Origin: a virus
DNA: 28,875 bases
Direction: 5' to 3' (one strand)
Virus record (IMG/VR): IMGVR_UViG_3300044591_000714
Coordinates: 1 to 28,875 of that record
The position numbers and the translations under genes were made by a program. The number at the start of each line of letters is the position of its first letter. Position 1 is the stretch's first letter. The notes below the pieces were generated by a model. The model ran no database searches. It was not told the origin of the DNA and was given only the letters and a program-made list of their open reading frames with translations. Below, piece by piece: positions 26,569-28,875 of this stretch.

Positions 26569-28069
26569 GCAGGAGCTAATGGCTCGGCTATGGAGCCCGG
26601 CCATCAAGGACAACCCGCTGGCGTTCGTGATGTTTGCCTACCCGTGGGGCGTCAAGGGCACGCCACTGGAGCACTTCACTGGCCCGCGCAAGTGGCAGCG
26701 CGAGGTGCTCGCGACTATGGCCGAGCACATCAAGAAGAACGGCGGCAAGCTGGACTTTGACGTGCTGCGCCTGGCGGTCAGTTCTGGCCGGGGTATTGGC
26801 AAGTCGGCGCTGGTCAGTTGGATCACAGACTGGATGCTGTCCACGCGCATCGGCTCGACGACCATCATCTCGGCCAACAGTGAGAGTCAGCTCCGCAGTA
26901 TCACCTGGGCCGAGCTGACTAAGTGGCTGGCAATGTCAATCAACAGCCACTGGTTCGAGGTATCAGCCACTAGGCTGATGCCAGCCAAGTGGCTGACGGA
27001 ACTGGTCGAGCGCGATCTGAAGAAGGGCACCAGATACTGGGGCGTTGAGGGGCGGCTGTGGTCGGCTGAGAACCCAGACGCTTACGCTGGCGTGCACAAC
27101 TTCGACGGCGTGATGGTGATCTTCGACGAGGCCAGTGGTATTGACGACTCGATCTGGGCGGTGACCAGTGGATTCTTTACCGAGAACACACCAAACCGCT
27201 TCTGGTTGGCGTTTTCCAACCCGCGCCGCAACACCGGGTACTTCTACGAGGCGTTTAACAGTAAGCGGGAGTTCTGGGCGTCAAAGATCGTGGACGCCAG
27301 GACGGTCGAAGGCACTGACAAGCAGGTGTATGAGCAGATCATCGCGGAATACGGGCCAGACAGCAGTCAGGCGCACGTCGAGGTGTATGGTCAGTTCCCG
27401 AACGAGGGCGACGATCAGTTCATTAGCATCGGCGTGGTCGACGACGCAATGAAACGGGCCAAGCATATGGACCAGTCGGCGCCGATTGTGATCGGCGTAG
27501 ACCCGGCGCGGTTCGGGGCAGACGCAACGGTCATCGCCGTGCGGCAGGGGCGCGACATCGTCAAGCTGATCCGGCACCGGGGCGACGACACCATGACGGT
27601 GGTTGGGCACGTCATCGACGCGATTGAAGAGTTTAAGCCGTCGCTGGTCAACATCGACGAGGGCGGGCTGGGAGCGGGCGTTGTGGACCGGCTCAAAGAG
27701 CAGCGGTTCAAGGTCAGGGGCGTGAATTTCGGCAACAAGGCCAAAAACCCCATTATGTATGGCAACAAACGGGCTGAAATGTGGGGTGATATGCGCGAAT
27801 GGTTAAAAACAGCCAGTGCGCCAAACGACAGGTTCTTGAAAAGTGACCTGATTTCGCCTAAGATGAAGCCCGATTCGCGTGGTACGATCTATCTAGAGTC
27901 CAAAAAGGACATGAAAGCCCGTGGTCTGGCCTCACCGGACGCAGCAGACGCCATCGCGCTGACGTTTGCGTATCCTGTCGCCAGCCGAGAGTATCGTGAG
28001 CCAAAGTCACACATCCGCACCGCAAGCGGGTATAGTGGCGGGGCTGTAACCAGTTGGATGGGTGCTTAA
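26537..28069 (+). CDS. Terminase large subunit (packaging ATPase/nuclease)
   Basis: 510 residues from ATG 26537. ATPase: Walker A SSGRGIGKSA (Lys89), Walker B VMVIFDEASG (Asp197-Glu198), and the coupling region WLAFSNPRRNTGYFYE. RNase H-like nuclease: Asp322 in IGVDPARFGADATV, Asp374 in LVNIDEGGLGAGVVD, Asp471 in SPDAADAIALTF. All expected metal-binding acids are present. It cuts concatemers and drives DNA into the procapsid through the portal. The DPARFGADATV motif is typical of terminases from P22-like and other headful-packaging phages, but the mode cannot be settled here. Confidence 0.95.
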   Translation: MQTTRYSAQDEQELMARLWSPAIKDNPLAFVMFAYPWGVKGTPLEHFTGPRKWQREVLATMAEHIKKNGGKLDFDVLRLAVSSGRGIGKSALVSWITDWMLSTRIGSTTIISANSESQLRSITWAELTKWLAMSINSHWFEVSATRLMPAKWLTELVERDLKKGTRYWGVEGRLWSAENPDAYAGVHNFDGVMVIFDEASGIDDSIWAVTSGFFTENTPNRFWLAFSNPRRNTGYFYEAFNSKREFWASKIVDARTVEGTDKQVYEQIIAEYGPDSSQAHVEVYGQFPNEGDDQFISIGVVDDAMKRAKHMDQSAPIVIGVDPARFGADATVIAVRQGRDIVKLIRHRGDDTMTVVGHVIDAIEEFKPSLVNIDEGGLGAGVVDRLKEQRFKVRGVNFGNKAKNPIMYGNKRAEMWGDMREWLKTASAPNDRFLKSDLISPKMKPDSRGTIYLESKKDMKARGLASPDAADAIALTFAYPVASREYREPKSHIRTASGYSGGAVTSWMGA

Positions 28070-28330
28070 ATGGCTAAAAAAGGCGTGTCTCTAAGCGTTG
28101 GACGGGGCGAGAAGCTGCCCGTCAGCAAGGGCGCGGGCCTGACAGCCAAGGGCCGCGAGAAGTACAACGCAGCCACCGGCTCCAACCTCAAGCCCCCGGC
28201 CCCAAGCCCCAAGACTAAGGCTGACGCTGGCCGCAAGGCGAGCTTCTGCGCCCGCATGGAGGGCGTCGTCAAGAACGCCAAGGGCGACGCAGAGCGGGCT
28301 AAGGCATCACTCAAACGATGGAAGTGCTAA
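28070..28330 (+). CDS. Small basic phage protein (DUF6321-like)
   Basis: 86 residues, starting on the base after the terminase stop. Very basic: KGAGLTAKGREKYNAATGSNLKPPAPSPKTKADAGRKASFCARM and AERAKASLKRWKC. I recall this motif set from widespread phage proteins encoded beside terminase and portal genes, annotated DUF6321 or hypothetical. Basic charge and structural position suggest a DNA-associated virion or packaging accessory, without proof. Confidence 0.75.
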   Translation: MAKKGVSLSVGRGEKLPVSKGAGLTAKGREKYNAATGSNLKPPAPSPKTKADAGRKASFCARMEGVVKNAKGDAERAKASLKRWKC

Positions 28331-28332
28331 TC

Positions 28333-28491
28333 ATGGCTACAAAACCCGGACTCTACGCTAACATCCACGCCAAACAGGAGCGCATCAAAGCCGGTAGCGG
28401 CGAAAAGATGCGTAAGCCTGGCTCGCCTGGCGCACCCACCAAAAAAGACTTTGTGCAGTCGGCCAAAACGGCCAAGAAAGGCAAAAAATGA
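28333..28491 (+). CDS. Small basic phage protein
   Basis: 52 residues, MATKPGLYANIHAKQERIKAGSGEKMRKPGSPGAPT then KKDFVQSAKTAKKGKK. This is a familiar short basic protein type between terminase and portal in many phages (KPGLYANIHAKR.RI..GSGE.MR..G..G.PT). It overlaps the next gene as ATGA. Role unknown; probably disordered and nucleic-acid binding. Confidence 0.75.
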   Translation: MATKPGLYANIHAKQERIKAGSGEKMRKPGSPGAPTKKDFVQSAKTAKKGKK

Positions 28492-28673
28492 GCAAGCACC
28501 TCGAACCCATCAGCAAACTCAACGCCCGTGAGCCGAAGATGTCCGGCGGCGGGATGCCTGACCGCAACAAGGAGACGTACTCCAAGATGCCGGGCATGGG
28601 CTGTCACGGCAGCATCCCGTCGGGCACCAACGTCAAGGCCACGGTTGCTAAGGTTCTGAGCAAGATCAAGTAA
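28488..28673 (+). CDS. Small hypothetical protein upstream of portal
   Basis: 61 residues, MSKHLEPISKLNAREPKMSGGGMPDRNKETYSKMPGMGCHGSIPSGTN then VKATVAKVLSKIK. Met/Gly/Lys-rich, no membrane or catalytic motif. Third of three small basic genes in the packaging operon, coupled to the previous one by ATGA and 2 bases before the portal start. Function unknown. Confidence 0.65.
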   Translation: MSKHLEPISKLNAREPKMSGGGMPDRNKETYSKMPGMGCHGSIPSGTNVKATVAKVLSKIK

Positions 28674-28675
28674 TC

Positions 28676-28875
28676 ATGGACTACACAGGAATCGCCGCTG
28701 CTGGAGCGGTCAGCGAGGGCGGCTCGGCCAAGGACAAGAGCGACTCTGAGGTGCTCTCGACGGCCCGCAGTCGCCTCGACATGGCGATTTCTGCGCTGTC
28801 TGAGTCGCGTGAAGACGAGCTGGACGACCTGCGGTTCTACGCCGGCTCGCCCGACAACCACTGGCAGTGGCCGGC
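28676..28875 (+). CDS. Portal protein, N-terminal part (3' truncated by window end)
   Basis: The first 66 residues are visible: MDYTGIAAAGAVSEGGSAKDK, a helix LSTARSRLDMAISALSESRED, then ELDDLRFYAGSPDNHWQWP. The E.R...DDLRF..G.....QWP pattern is characteristic of the P22-type portal family N-terminus. The portal is the dodecameric DNA channel at the capsid vertex that docks terminase and later the gp4-like adaptor. Only the start is in the window, so family assignment rests on this motif and on position after terminase. Confidence 0.75.
   Translation, partial: MDYTGIAAAGAVSEGGSAKDKSDSEVLSTARSRLDMAISALSESREDELDDLRFYAGSPDNHWQWP

Overview
This window is most of the genome of a tailed phage with a P22-like (short-tailed, podovirus-type) virion plan. 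The marker genes are a P22-type coat protein, gp4-like and gp10-like DNA stabilisation proteins, ejection-type proteins, a P22-type portal start and both terminase subunits. The host is probably a Gram-negative proteobacterium: the lysozyme is of the GH108 type, a near-consensus CTGT-N8-ACAG LexA box and a perfect TTATCCACA DnaA box are present, and coding sequence is GC-rich. I see no integrase, RNA polymerase, capsule-degrading tailspike or complete canonical tRNA.

Layout. (1) 1-10138, plus strand: scaffold C-terminus, coat, two small beta-rich virion proteins separated by hairpin terminators, two small linker genes, gp4-like adaptor, gp10-like protein, fibre-like protein and three ejection-type proteins. 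(2) 10141-12014, plus: lysis cassette with four small membrane proteins and a GH108 lysozyme. (3) 12003-15416, minus: a tightly overlapping operon with an SNF2-like helicase, a VRR-NUC nuclease, an NrdR-like zinc-ribbon/HTH protein and many small ORFs. (4) 15441-15503: a back-to-back divergent promoter built on an inverted repeat. (5) 15526-23128, plus: replication module with a Cas4/RecB-type nuclease (DUF2800), a probable ssDNA-binding protein, a tRNA-like element, a family A DNA polymerase carrying an intein, a free-standing HNH-AP2 endonuclease and a primase-helicase. (6) 23199-25458, minus: ten small uncharacterised genes, probably early. (7) 25459-26124: a non-coding control region with at least 13 short iterons, a perfect DnaA box, a LexA box on a promoter, palindromes, a G-rich inverted repeat and a terminator. 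(8) 26125-28875, plus: terminase small and large subunits, three small basic proteins and the start of the portal.

The right end (portal start) and left end (scaffold end) are neighbours in the usual P22 order. The window therefore looks like a circular or permuted genome lacking only the rest of portal and scaffold.

The most striking feature is the polymerase intein at 18747-19613. It keeps all splicing residues, but its homing endonuclease is not in the intein frame. A complete HNH endonuclease (18863-19588), with its own strong ribosome binding site, is encoded in a different frame across almost the whole intein, while the intein frame stays open throughout. The second notable region is the 25.5-26.1 kb control region, which looks like a replication origin and SOS-responsive switch next to the terminase genes.
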